10,006 bases of DNA from an uncultured Collinsella sp. (GCA_959596495.1 CAUFXK010000071.1:1-10006); one strand, 5' to 3'; positions 1 to 8,400 are shown, counted from the first letter of the stretch. Notes: generated by a model from the letters alone, not told the origin. Translations and numbers: made by a program.

Positions 1-8
1 ACGCGCAT

Positions 9-49
9 AAAGAAAGCCTCCCATTTCTCATGTCCAAGAAATGGGAGGC
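9..49 (-). terminator. Rho-independent terminator after the degV gene
   Basis: A perfect 13-bp stem (arms 16-28 and 37-49) closes an 8-base loop. Read on the minus strand it is followed by a T-rich run (TTTCTTTAT, plus positions 7-15). The plus-strand side has no T run, so the terminator works for the minus-strand gene whose stop codon lies 86 bases away. Positions 50-135 show no other gene. Confidence 0.8.
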
Positions 50-135
50 AGTTCACAACGGGACGGGCCTTTTCTGTTTTCGAATGTCAGGAGTGACAAG
101 CGCAGCTGTTAAAACTGACAGTCAGCGCACGAACG

Positions 136-1026
136 CTAATCCACGCGCTTGTCGCCCATAAAGAAGAGCGCCACCGTACCAGGTCCGGTGTGCGAACCGA
201 TCAGAGTACCGATGTTATTGATCTCGATCTTGCCTTTAAGCTGCGGAACCTGTTCCTCAATCAGCGCCGCAACTGCCTCCGCATCCTCGCGGCACGCCGA
301 GTGCGACATGATGCACTTACCCGAATATTCCGCACCGTCCTGCACGTGTGCCATCATGGTCTTAGCCATCTCGGAAATCGCGCGCTTCTTAGTGCGAATC
401 TTCTCACGTGGCGACAGCCCACCTTCGCAATCGACCGTCATAAGTGGGCAAATCTTAAGCGCCGTGCCGATGATCGCGCTTGCGGCCGAAATGCGACCGC
501 CTCGTAGGTAGCTCGACAGATCGGTCGAGAAGAACCAGTGGTGAAGGTTGAGTTTATGCTCCTCAATCCAAGCGGCCGTCTCGTCGAGCGAAGCGCCGCC
601 ATCGCGAACGTCGGCGGCACATTCCGCCAGCAGGCCAAAGCCCGAAGACGCCGCCAACGAATCGATGACGCGCACCTTGCCGCCCTGAGGATAGCGATCC
701 GCGAGCATCTGTGCCGCAACGCAGGCCGATCCATACGTGCCCGAAATACCCGACGACAACGTCAGGTGCAGCACGTCTTTACCCTCGGCAACAAACGGCT
801 CCCAAAACTCCTCGTACTCACCCACGCTCACCTGAGACGTCTTGGGCATGGCGCCCGCGGCAATCTGGGCAAAAAACTCGTCCGGCGTAATCGACTGATA
901 CAGATCGTCCGTATAGACAACATCGTCGATCTCGTAATGAAAACACACGACAGGGATATTGCGCGACGCAAAGAACTCACGGGTTCGATCGGCGGCGGAT
1001 TCACAGGTCAGGACAAAATCACTCAT
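136..1026 (-). CDS. DegV family protein, probable fatty-acid-binding protein
   Basis: This 296-residue protein has the usual length of the DegV family, whose members bind a fatty acid; some (FakB) present it to a kinase (FakA) for phosphorylation and entry into phospholipid synthesis. Family motifs are visible in order: TSQ at 63-65, the SSGISGT loop at 91-97, LRGGRIS at 174-180 and IGSHTGPGT at 276-284. There is no signal peptide or membrane segment, so it should be cytosolic. The ATG start is supported by AAGGAG (1033-1038 on the minus strand) six bases upstream. It stands alone, divergent from fbp, and ends before a terminator. No fakA-like kinase is in the window, so a FakB role is inferred from the family only; the exact ligand cannot be read from the sequence. 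Confidence 0.9.
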   Translation of the reverse strand: MSDFVLTCESAADRTREFFASRNIPVVCFHYEIDDVVYTDDLYQSITPDEFFAQIAAGAMPKTSQVSVGEYEEFWEPFVAEGKDVLHLTLSSGISGTYGSACVAAQMLADRYPQGGKVRVIDSLAASSGFGLLAECAADVRDGGASLDETAAWIEEHKLNLHHWFFSTDLSSYLRGGRISAASAIIGTALKICPLMTVDCEGGLSPREKIRTKKRAISEMAKTMMAHVQDGAEYSGKCIMSHSACREDAEAVAALIEEQVPQLKGKIEINNIGTLIGSHTGPGTVALFFMGDKRVD

Positions 1027-1043
1027 ATGAGGCTCCTTAAGTA

Positions 1044-1069
1044 TTGCTGTGCAAATTATCGCACAGCAA
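1044..1069. promoter_or_regulatory. Perfect inverted repeat in the degV leader, possible operator
   Basis: Nine-base arms (TTGCTGTGC and GCACAGCAA, 1044-1052 and 1061-1069) flank an 8-base A/T-rich spacer. On the minus strand the spacer contains GATAAT, a fair -10 hexamer, though no good -35 was found at the right distance. The site lies 5 bases beyond the degV ribosome binding site. It could be a repressor operator over a promoter or a short leader hairpin that affects translation. Confidence 0.45.
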
Positions 1070-1080
1070 GCCTAAATACG

Positions 1081-1120
1081 ATACAAATGTCCACTATTTA
1101 CCAATGCGAACCATTTGTAT
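1081..1120. promoter_or_regulatory. Spaced inverted repeat between degV and fbp, possible regulator site
   Basis: Perfect 9-base arms ATACAAATG (1081-1089) and CATTTGTAT (1112-1120) are separated by 22 bases. The arm centres are 31 bases apart, close to three helical turns, so both half-sites would face the same side of the DNA. It sits in the A/T-rich middle of the degV/fbp divergent region. The regulator is unknown. The rest of 1121-1288 shows no gene, and no promoter there could be called with confidence. Confidence 0.35.
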
Positions 1121-1288
1121 TGATTATCTTTATCATGAACATCCTCATCCCCGCCATGGGCCAACGTGGGCAAAATCACCCGCTTTGCCTCCACTCAACC
1201 GCCATATCTACCTCAACTAAATCGATTTACCAAACCGTTCAGCCGACAATTCAGCCGCTGGCGCAAAATCGAAACAAAAGCGGCGCAT

Positions 1289-1318
1289 ACTGATAAACGT
1301 TTGACGCTGTTTATCAGT
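1289..1318. promoter_or_regulatory. Inverted repeat in the fbp leader, operator or leader hairpin
   Basis: Perfect 10-base arms (ACTGATAAAC at 1289-1298, GTTTATCAGT at 1309-1318) surround a 10-base spacer. On the plus strand a short T run (TTTT, 1318-1321 overlapping the arm end) follows, and the fbp ribosome binding site begins 15 bases further on. The A/T-rich stem is weak for a terminator. An operator, or a hairpin that modulates fbp translation or elongation, fits better. Confidence 0.45.
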
Positions 1319-1345
1319 TTTACCAGCTCCATCGGAAGGTGTTTC

Positions 1346-3262
1346 ATGGTCGCATTCGATCGCAACCCGCAAGACTTTAAGTATCTGCGCCTGCTGTCGA
1401 GACAGTTCCCCACCGAGCAATCCGCGTTTACCGAGATCATCAATCTCTCAGCCATCCTCAACCTGCCCAAAGGCACCGAGCATTTTATGAGCGACGTGCA
1501 TGGCGAGTACGAGGCCTTTATGCACATCCTCAACAACTGCTCGGGCGTCGTGCGCGAGCATGTCGACGAGATTTTTGGCGACACGCTCACCTTTGACGAA
1601 AAGGGCGAGCTGTGCACGCTCATCTACTACCCGCACGAGAAGATCGAGCTGGTCCGCAGCCAGCGCGAGGACTCGCCCACCTGGTACAAAACGATGCTTG
1701 ACCAGCTCATCATGGTCGCTCGTTCGCTTTCAAGCCGCTACACCCGCTCCAAGGTTCGTAAGGCCATCCCACGCGATTACGCCTACATCATCGACGAGCT
1801 GCTACACACGCATCCGGATGAGAACAACTATCGTGTGCGCTATCACGAGCGCATCGTGGAGTCCATCCTGGAGACCGCAAGCGCCGACGACTTTATCGAG
1901 TCGCTCGCCTCGCTCATCAAGCGCCTGGCCGTCGACCACCTGCACCTGGTGGGCGACATCTTCGACCGCGGCGGCGGCGCGGCCAAGATTATGGACCGTC
2001 TGCTCACCTACCATTCACTCGACATCCAGTGGGGCAACCACGACCTGCTGTGGATGGGCGCTGCGGCCGGTGAGCCCGCCTGCATCGCCACGGTGCTGCG
2101 CAACAACCTACGCTACGACAACTACGAGATCCTGGAGAACGACTACGGCATCTCGCTGCGTGAGCTTGTCGCCTTTGCCGATGCCACCTACACCGCCGGT
2201 GAGTCCATCACCCCGCTGATCAAGGCCATCAACGTCCTACTCTTTAAGCTCGAGGGTCAGATTATCCAGCGCCATCCCGAGTTCGACATGACCGACCGCC
2301 TGTTACTCGACAAAATCGATCACGACACCGGCACGGTCACGCTCGCCGACGGCAGCGTGTGGCCGCTCACGACCAATGACTTCCCCACCGTCGACCCGGC
2401 GGACCCCTATTCGCTCACGCCCCAAGAGCAGCACATCATCGACAAGCTCGTGTCCGAGTTTGTCACCGCCGATCACCTGCATCGCCATATCGATTTCCTC
2501 TATTCCCACGGCTCGATGTACAAGGTCGCCAACGGCAACCTGCTGTTCCATGGCTGCGTGCCGCTCAACGAAGACGGCACCTTTAGCAGCATGAACTGCC
2601 TGGGCACCTGGCATGCTGGCCGCGATTATCTCGATTTTTGCGACCACATCGCCCGCCGCGCCTGGCGCGTGGGCGACCGCGACGCTCTCGACTGGATGTG
2701 GTACCTGTGGATTGGCTTTAACTCACCCGCCAGCGGACGCCTGGTGCGTACCTTTGAGCGCGCCTATATCGCCGACAAGAGCACCTGGGTCGAGCCGATG
2801 GACCCGTACTTTACGCTTACCAAGTCGCCCTCGGTCTGCGACGACATCATGCGCGAGTTTGGCGTCGCGCCCATGGCATGCTCACCGACCGGTCACATCA
2901 TCAACGGCCACACGCCCGTCAAGACCACCAAGGGCGAGCAGCCCATCCGCGCCGAGGGCAAGCTGCTGGTCATCGATGGCGGATTCTGCCGCGCCTACCA
3001 TCCCAAGACGGGCATCGCCGGCTACACGCTTATCTCGAGCTCGCGAGGGTGCCGCCTCAAGTCGCACCAGGCCTTTACCACCGTTGCCGAGGCGCTCACC
3101 CGCAACATCGATATCGAAAGCGAGACCAACCGCTTTGACGAGGCCGACCGCCGCCGCATGGTGAGCGACACCGATACCGGCGCCAAGATCCGCAGCCAGA
3201 TCCAGGACCTGCGCCAGCTGCTCGATGCATATAGAAACGGTGCTATCGAGGAGCGCGCCTAG
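1346..3262 (+). CDS. fbp: Fructose-1,6-bisphosphatase, class III
   Basis: The 638-residue product should hydrolyse fructose 1,6-bisphosphate to fructose 6-phosphate in the cytosol, the committed step of gluconeogenesis. Its length and sequence match the class III (Bacillus Fbp-type) enzymes, which use a calcineurin-like metallophosphatase core and are unrelated to the common class I enzymes. Metal-binding motifs are present in order: SDVHGEY (49-55; Asp50, His52), GDIFDRG (203-209; Asp204, Asp207), GNHD (230-233; Asn231, His232) and NGHTPV (520-525; His522). The ATG at 1346 follows GGAAGG (1334-1339) with a six-base gap. The frame is open upstream to a GTG at 1166, but that stretch does not look like protein and contains the inverted repeat. 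The gene reads in the same direction as the gtrA genes and ends 78 bases before the first one, with no terminator between, so read-through is possible. Confidence 0.96.
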   Translation: MVAFDRNPQDFKYLRLLSRQFPTEQSAFTEIINLSAILNLPKGTEHFMSDVHGEYEAFMHILNNCSGVVREHVDEIFGDTLTFDEKGELCTLIYYPHEKIELVRSQREDSPTWYKTMLDQLIMVARSLSSRYTRSKVRKAIPRDYAYIIDELLHTHPDENNYRVRYHERIVESILETASADDFIESLASLIKRLAVDHLHLVGDIFDRGGGAAKIMDRLLTYHSLDIQWGNHDLLWMGAAAGEPACIATVLRNNLRYDNYEILENDYGISLRELVAFADATYTAGESITPLIKAINVLLFKLEGQIIQRHPEFDMTDRLLLDKIDHDTGTVTLADGSVWPLTTNDFPTVDPADPYSLTPQEQHIIDKLVSEFVTADHLHRHIDFLYSHGSMYKVANGNLLFHGCVPLNEDGTFSSMNCLGTWHAGRDYLDFCDHIARRAWRVGDRDALDWMWYLWIGFNSPASGRLVRTFERAYIADKSTWVEPMDPYFTLTKSPSVCDDIMREFGVAPMACSPTGHIINGHTPVKTTKGEQPIRAEGKLLVIDGGFCRAYHPKTGIAGYTLISSSRGCRLKSHQAFTTVAEALTRNIDIESETNRFDEADRRRMVSDTDTGAKIRSQIQDLRQLLDAYRNGAIEERA

Positions 3263-3340
3263 CTCCACCCGCGGGGATTGGCTAAACTTGCTGGGTTTGT
3301 CATCCCCACGGCGCCCCAGCGCCACCCTAAGGCAGGTACC

Positions 3341-3736
3341 ATGCAAAAGCTCCTTGCGCAGATTATGAAGTTTGGCGTCGTCGGCGTCATTGCCACGGTC
3401 ATCGACTTTGGCATTATGAATCTGCTCCACTACGGTCTGGGCCTCAACATCCTAATCGCCAACACCAGCGGCTTTATCGTCTCACTCATCTTTAATTACG
3501 TCGCCAGCATGAAGTACGTGTTTGCGCACAAGGAGGGCATGAGCCGCCGCCGCGAGTTCATTATCTTTGTCGTGCTGTCCATGATTGGTTTGGTGCTCAA
3601 CGACGGTATCGTGCTGGCGCTCAACGCCGGTCTGGGGCTCGAAGCCAATATCGCCAAGATTTGCGCCACCGCGCTTGTCATGGTCTACAACTTTGTGACC
3701 CGAAAGATCTTCCTGGAGGGCGACGAGACCAAATAG
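3341..3736 (+). CDS. GtrA family membrane protein, first of a tandem pair
   Basis: This 131-residue protein has the length and pattern of the GtrA family: four predicted membrane segments (about residues 10-29, 35-56, 72-95, 101-118), an opening KFGVVG (10-15), and FNYVASMKYVF (51-61) after the second segment. GtrA proteins are thought to move lipid-linked sugars across the membrane for decoration of cell-surface polysaccharides. The ATG follows AAGGCAGG (3329-3336). A TTG start at 3278 is possible but would add a non-family N-terminal stretch. It shares a nearly identical middle loop (SMKYVF, H.EGMSR, REF, LND) with the next gene, so the two arose by duplication. No glycosyltransferase partner is in the window, so the sugar and acceptor are unknown. 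Confidence 0.88.
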   Translation: MQKLLAQIMKFGVVGVIATVIDFGIMNLLHYGLGLNILIANTSGFIVSLIFNYVASMKYVFAHKEGMSRRREFIIFVVLSMIGLVLNDGIVLALNAGLGLEANIAKICATALVMVYNFVTRKIFLEGDETK

Positions 3737-3758
3737 CTCGACACCCCTGCAGCATTAC

Positions 3759-3806
3759 GGCGCCCACGGACGACGCGCGCTCAGCGCAGTATCGTCCGTG
3801 GGTGCC
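3759..3806 (+). other. Long hairpin after the first gtrA gene, possible weak terminator
   Basis: Arms 3759-3773 and 3792-3806 pair over 15 bp with one G-U wobble, and the interior can form a further short GCGC/GCGC stem. It begins 22 bases after the gtrA stop codon. No real T run follows on either strand (only GTTTA on the plus strand), so a terminator call is weak. A transcript-stabilising 3' structure is an alternative. The stretch from 3807 to the next start codon shows no gene and no convincing promoter. Confidence 0.5.
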
Positions 3807-3955
3807 GCTCGTTTACGGGCAAATTTTCAACGTTTGCGGATTAGCACTTGATAATTTGGCGAGTTCGTATAGTTCTTGGCAAAGACCTTACGTTTCCCTT
3901 GCAAAAGCTCTAAAGTATCCTCTGCTCGATTCATCAACGCATTGGATGTGATTAC

Positions 3956-4363
3956 GTGCGCAAGGCACTGGCACAACCTCATACTAAGCAGTTCCTCAAG
4001 TTCGCTGTCGTGGGCCTTATCTCCTTTGGCATCGACTGGGGTATGCTCATTGCGCTCGTCGAGCTGTTCCACCTCGACTTTTTGATGAGCACCACGGTCT
4101 CGTTTACCACCTCCGTTGTGGTCAACTACTGGCTCAGCATGAAGTACGTGTTCGACCATCGCGAGGGCATGAGCCGCAAGCGCGAGTTCACGATCTTCAC
4201 TATCCTGTCGGTGATCGGCCTGGGCCTCAACGACCTGTACATGTTTGTGGGCGTCACGTTTTTGAGCATCGGCTACCAGGCCATGAAGGCCATCGCCACG
4301 TTCCTCGTCACCTGGTACAACTACTTCAGCCGTCGCTTCTTCCTCGAGGGCGCACGGTCGTAG
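3956..4363 (+). CDS. GtrA family membrane protein, second of a tandem pair
   Basis: This 135-residue protein is a paralogue of the gene before it, with the same four-segment layout and family signature (LKFAVVG near residue 14, VNYWLSMKYVF near 57-67, EGMSRKREF and LND after it). The role is presumed the same: a small membrane protein helping flip or present lipid-linked sugars. Translation appears to start at a GTG at 3956; the only upstream Shine-Dalgarno-like bases are a weak GGA at 3944-3946, and no better in-frame start is seen. The 219-base gap before it suggests that it may have its own promoter. A strong terminator follows 26 bases after its stop codon. Confidence 0.86.
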   Translation: MRKALAQPHTKQFLKFAVVGLISFGIDWGMLIALVELFHLDFLMSTTVSFTTSVVVNYWLSMKYVFDHREGMSRKREFTIFTILSVIGLGLNDLYMFVGVTFLSIGYQAMKAIATFLVTWYNYFSRRFFLEGARS

Positions 4364-4389
4364 TCGATTCGCTATTTGCTTGAATGTAT

Positions 4390-4424
4390 AACCGGTTGGA
4401 ATTCCCATTCCAACCGGTTTTTTT
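4390..4424 (+). terminator. Rho-independent terminator after the gtrA pair
   Basis: A perfect 13-bp stem (4390-4402 with 4407-4419) closes a four-base loop and runs into seven T residues (4418-4424). It ends transcription of the plus-strand fbp-gtrA-gtrA group before the converging minus-strand unit. Confidence 0.95.
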
Positions 4425-4460
4425 GTTTGCCGAAAGACCCGGCGACCAAGTCCTCTACGC

Positions 4461-4503
4461 ATGAAAAGCGGGCGGCCCGGATGTTTGTCCGAACCGCCCG
4501 CTT
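4461..4503 (-). terminator. Rho-independent terminator of the riboswitch-controlled unit
   Basis: In minus-strand RNA, positions 4503-4488 pair with 4481-4466 over 16 bp, including two G-U wobbles, with a six-base loop. The stem is rich in G and C and is followed by TTTT (4467-4464). It lies 20 bases after the stop codon of the DUF4430 protein and faces the plus-strand gtrA terminator. Confidence 0.9.
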
Positions 4504-4523
4504 GGTGCGCTATGTCGAGGTCA

Positions 4524-5441
4524 TTAGCCTGTAACGTAATACCAGGCCACGTTATCGCCGTTGGAGAGAACGTAGTTGCTGCACGCCGTCATGGGCGTTG
4601 CGCCGTTGACGGAGTACATCCAGCCGCTCGTGCCGCCGTACTGTTTCTCGGCCAAACCACCAATCGCGGAGACATACGTGCCGTACGACGAGCCGTGTGC
4701 GTTGACAGAAAGGCCCAGCGCGCACAGGGCATCGTAGACGGTAGTGCCTTCGTTAAAGGTAAAGGTGCCACCAGAGGACACAGGATTGCCCACAGCGCTC
4801 GATGTGACCGAAACCGTCACTGTTACGTAGCTGGACTCCTGCGAGCCGCTCTGGCCGCCCGAAGAGGCGTTTCCACCATTAGAGGATGAGGCTCCATCAG
4901 ACGACTGGCCACCGCCCGAAGAAGCACCGCCAGACGCATTGGAAGCATCACCGGCTCCCGTATTTTGGGCAGCGGATTTATCGCCGGACTTCTTGCCGTC
5001 CTGGTCCTCGGACTTCTTGTTATCCGAGTTCTTGTCCGATTCCTTGTTTGAAGACTCGGAATCGTCCTTGGACTTGGACTCATCAGAATGCTTGGACTCA
5101 TCTTTTGCGTCATTCGATGACTTGGAATCCTTGGAACTGGCCTCGCCCGTAGTCGTAGTCGAGCCAGACACCTTGGTGTCCTTGGTTACGACGCTCTCCC
5201 CCGTCACGGTCTGAATGATCCAGTCGATGGACCAGGCACCGCTCTCGGAAGGATGGACGAAACCCAGCGAGACGACGATCAGAATGGTGCACGCGGCAGT
5301 CAGGACGCCGAGGAGCGTCTTGCGACGAGGGGCGGACGCCGCCGAAGCGGCGCCCTGTTGCTTTGCATCGTCGAACTGAATGAACGAGGAATCTGGTTGC
5401 TTGGGGTCAGCGTCCTTGGATTTATTGGACACAGCCCTCAC
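4524..5441 (-). CDS. Membrane-anchored DUF4430 (transcobalamin-like) protein
   Basis: The 305-residue protein has four parts: a cytosolic N-terminal tail of about 40 residues ending in RRK, one membrane segment (about 42-62), a low-complexity Ser/Lys/Asp stalk then a Gly/Ser stretch (about 85-203), and one DUF4430 domain at the end (about 204-305). The domain shows the family hallmarks: FNEGTTVYDAL (229-239), SGWMYSVNG (272-280) and a closing GDNVAWYY (295-302). It should sit outside the cell, tethered from its N-terminus. Two cysteines, 240 and 287, lie within the domain and could pair. DUF4430 is related to the B12-binding C-terminal domain of transcobalamin and intrinsic factor, so corrinoid binding is a reasonable inference, given the riboswitch upstream. 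The GTG start at 5441 directly follows the stop codon of the preceding gene; a second in-frame GTG at 5432 is also possible. Confidence 0.88.
   Translation of the reverse strand: MRAVSNKSKDADPKQPDSSFIQFDDAKQQGAASAASAPRRKTLLGVLTAACTILIVVSLGFVHPSESGAWSIDWIIQTVTGESVVTKDTKVSGSTTTTGEASSKDSKSSNDAKDESKHSDESKSKDDSESSNKESDKNSDNKKSEDQDGKKSGDKSAAQNTGAGDASNASGGASSGGGQSSDGASSSNGGNASSGGQSGSQESSYVTVTVSVTSSAVGNPVSSGGTFTFNEGTTVYDALCALGLSVNAHGSSYGTYVSAIGGLAEKQYGGTSGWMYSVNGATPMTACSNYVLSNGDNVAWYYVTG
4977..5135 (-). repeat. Low-complexity Ser/Lys/Asp stalk coding repeat
   Basis: Residues about 103-155 of the DUF4430 protein are made almost only of Ser, Lys, Asp, Glu and Asn in short irregular repeats (SKD, SDN, KSD). 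The DNA is an imperfect tandem repeat. It resembles the stalk at the C-terminus of the neighbouring large protein and probably spaces the domain away from the membrane through the cell wall. Confidence 0.75.
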
Positions 5442-8400
5442 CTACCGACGTTTGGTGAACACGAACACGCCGACGATGGCGAGACCGATGACGCCGGCGG
5501 CAACGCCAACAATGGCGAGCGGGTTGGTGCCAGTCTCCTGCTCGGAGGCACTAGAGGACTTCTTAGCAGTGGTCGTGGAAGCAGCACCCGTATCGGACTT
5601 GGAATCGGACTTCTTGTCGGACTTGTTGTCCTTCTTGTCAGACTTCTTGTCAGACTTCTTCTCGTCCTTCTTATCGGACTTATCGGTGTCCTTCTTGTCG
5701 GACTTGTTGTCCTTGGTCTCGGTCTTGGTCGACACCGTCGTCTTGGTCGTCGGCTTATGACCCGGGGCGATAGCGCCGCCGGCCTGCTGGCCCTTCGTGC
5801 CGGAGCCGGAACCCGTGCCCGTGCCAGCACCGGAACCGTTGCCAGCGCCACCGTTGCCACCATTAGTGCCAGAACCGCCATTGCCGCCAGGGTTAACAGC
5901 ATTCTTGGTCCACTTGGCATACAGCGTCAGATCGGCCGTCACCGGCGTACTGAAGTCATACGCCTGCGTGCAAGCCTCATCGGTGAACCAACCGCCGAAA
6001 GTGTAGCCATCGCGCGTCGGATCGGCCGGCTTGACCAGCTTGCCGTCGGCCGTAGCAACAAACTTAGTGTCGCAAACAGACCCGCCGTTGGAATTAAAGG
6101 CAACCGTCCAAGACTCAACAGCCCCGAGCTTGAACAGCGTACCCGAATCATTGATGTAGTACAGGTTGCCAGATGCATCGGCAATGACCGGAGAGTCACA
6201 GTACTGGTAATGGCCAGCCGCATCATAAATCTGCGTCGCCTCTGCATCGCCGAGCGTATAGCGATACACGCCACCACCAGCAGAGTAGTTGACGTAATCC
6301 TTGCTATCCGCGCTGTTAACAGTGAAGTACACATAGGTCTTGCCGCCCTGAACACTCACCAGCGGAGTAGCAGCAATACCGTTGAGGCCAGCCGGCAGCG
6401 CCTTGCCGTCGGCAGCAGCGACCATCGTGGTCTTACCCGTCTTCAGGTTATAGAGAACCAGAGCAGAGCCAGTAGCCGTCTGTCCGCCGACAATCAAGTT
6501 TTCGCCAGCCACCGCCGGTGCGCTCATGTTATTAGTAAGACCCAGGTCGACCGTCTTCTGCTCGCTTAGTACGCCCTTCGCCGAAAGCGAAATCACATGG
6601 AGCTTTCCATCGTGCGTCATCTGATAGAAGGTCGAACCATTGGACGGATCGGCGACACAGTCGGCGTTCGCGAGAGCGCCGAGCTTCATAGTCGAAACGA
6701 CATCGCCCGTCGTCTTATCAATGCACTTAAGCGTGCCCGCGCTCGTAGGAACAATGGCGTACTTATCCGTCAGCGCAGCACCAGTCCAGTAATAGCCCTC
6801 GGCAGGGTCGATGTTCTGCCAAGAAACTTCGCCCGTGGCAATCTTAATGCGCGCAAAGGAGCCGTTGCCGTAGGTCGCGTTGTAATTCTCGTCATACGAA
6901 ATATCGACCGAGCCTACATAGACGTACTCGCCGTCCGAAACGACGGTGCAGGAGCTCTGCGTCAAGTCCGTCAAACCAGGCGTCAGCCACTTGCAGATCA
7001 GCTTGTCTGCAGTAATCGCCTGGACCGCACCGCCGTTGAGCGGAACGATGATAAGACCATTGGTATAGATCGGACGAGAGGTATAGCTCACCTTGGAGGC
7101 AAGCGGCGCAGAGGCAACCTTTTTGCCCGTGGACGAATCGATCTTAATGAGCTCGTTCTCGGTCGCGATGTACACAAAGCCGTTAGCGATGACAGGCTCG
7201 CTGCAGTTGGCATACTGCTGGCCAGACTCGGCCTTCCAATCGAAGGCCCACTTAAGACCAGCGGCCTGCGCAGGCGTCTTGGCATCCGTTACGGTCGAAC
7301 CGTTGCCACTGTTGCCGTAGCCGGCCCACTCGGCATCCCAATCAGGAGTCGTCGCACTCGGGTCCACGACAATCTTGTCGGGATCGGGCATGGGCGAATC
7401 GTCGGTGGTATGGGCAAGCGTAACCTTATCGCCGCTCTTGAGCGTAATCTGGTTGGCGCAGAGTAAGGAGGGCTCTCCATTGATATACAGATGCCAAGAT
7501 TTATTGGTCGCAGCATCCCAGGCATACGGCTTGTGATCGAACGGCGAGTTGATGGAATTGAGGAACCAGTACTCACCACTCTGGGAGCCGTTGTACGTAA
7601 CGCCCTTGGCCTTCAGAACCGTCTCAATAAGGTTCTGAGCCGTAGAGCCTTCGGGCAGAGAAACGTTGCTTGCCGAGCCCCAGCGAGTATTGTTGCCATT
7701 GACATCGGGGCCGATAACATCGACAGACCCAAGAACCTGGCCAGGAAGGGCATCGCTGTCGCCAGCATACATAAAGGTGACGGCGTCGCCCTCTTGGAGC
7801 TCGTAGTTGCCGGCACCGACCGTGGCGGACTTGCCATTTACATAGAATTGCCAATAACTGCGGGTCGCAGGATCATACTTATAGGTCTTACCGTCAAGCG
7901 GCGATTTAATGCCGCTGAGGTACCAGCCCCAAGACTCTTCACTAGCAACGAGATCAAGACCAGTCTGCTCCAGCAGATCCTTGGCAGTAGAGCCCGCCTT
8001 GAGACTCATCTGACCCGTCGAAGCCCAAACCTGCTGCTTGCCGTCCCTGTCCTTACCGAGGACCTGAACGGAAGCATGGACAGAATCGGAGGGCAACTGG
8101 TCGCCCCAGCCACCGTAGAACCACGTAACGGTATCGCCAGCATGAATGGTGACATTGTCTGCCGTGCAGTCGCTCGACTTGCCGTTGATGAACAGCTGCC
8201 AATAGGTCGAATAATCGAGCGGCTTACCCAGCTCAACGCCGTTGTACTTAAGGCTCAGAATGAAGGAGCCCGCAACAACGGCATCGATGTCATTCGCCTC
8301 GAGCGCGACCTTCGTAAGGTCAAGTGCGTTCGAGCCGGACGTCACCACATACTGCGCGTTATCGACCCAAGTCTGAGTCTTGCCCTGGGCATCGCGACCA

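Noticed and set aside
1166..1345. N-terminal extension of the fbp reading frame from a GTG at 1166
   Set aside because: It has no ribosome binding site, contains the perfect leader dyad, and does not look like class III enzyme sequence. The ATG at 1346 has GGAAGG at good spacing and gives a family-length product.
5592..5714. CRISPR or intergenic satellite from the repeated TCGGACTTCTTGTC words
   Set aside because: The repeats are in frame within the large gene, encode a Lys/Ser/Asp stalk and have no unique spacers.
5253..6569. Plus-strand open frame of 438 codons across the junction of the two surface genes
   Set aside because: It gives a low-complexity Leu/Val/Gly/Arg product that is the antisense of the KSD and glycine stalks. 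No ribosome binding site or domain supports it.
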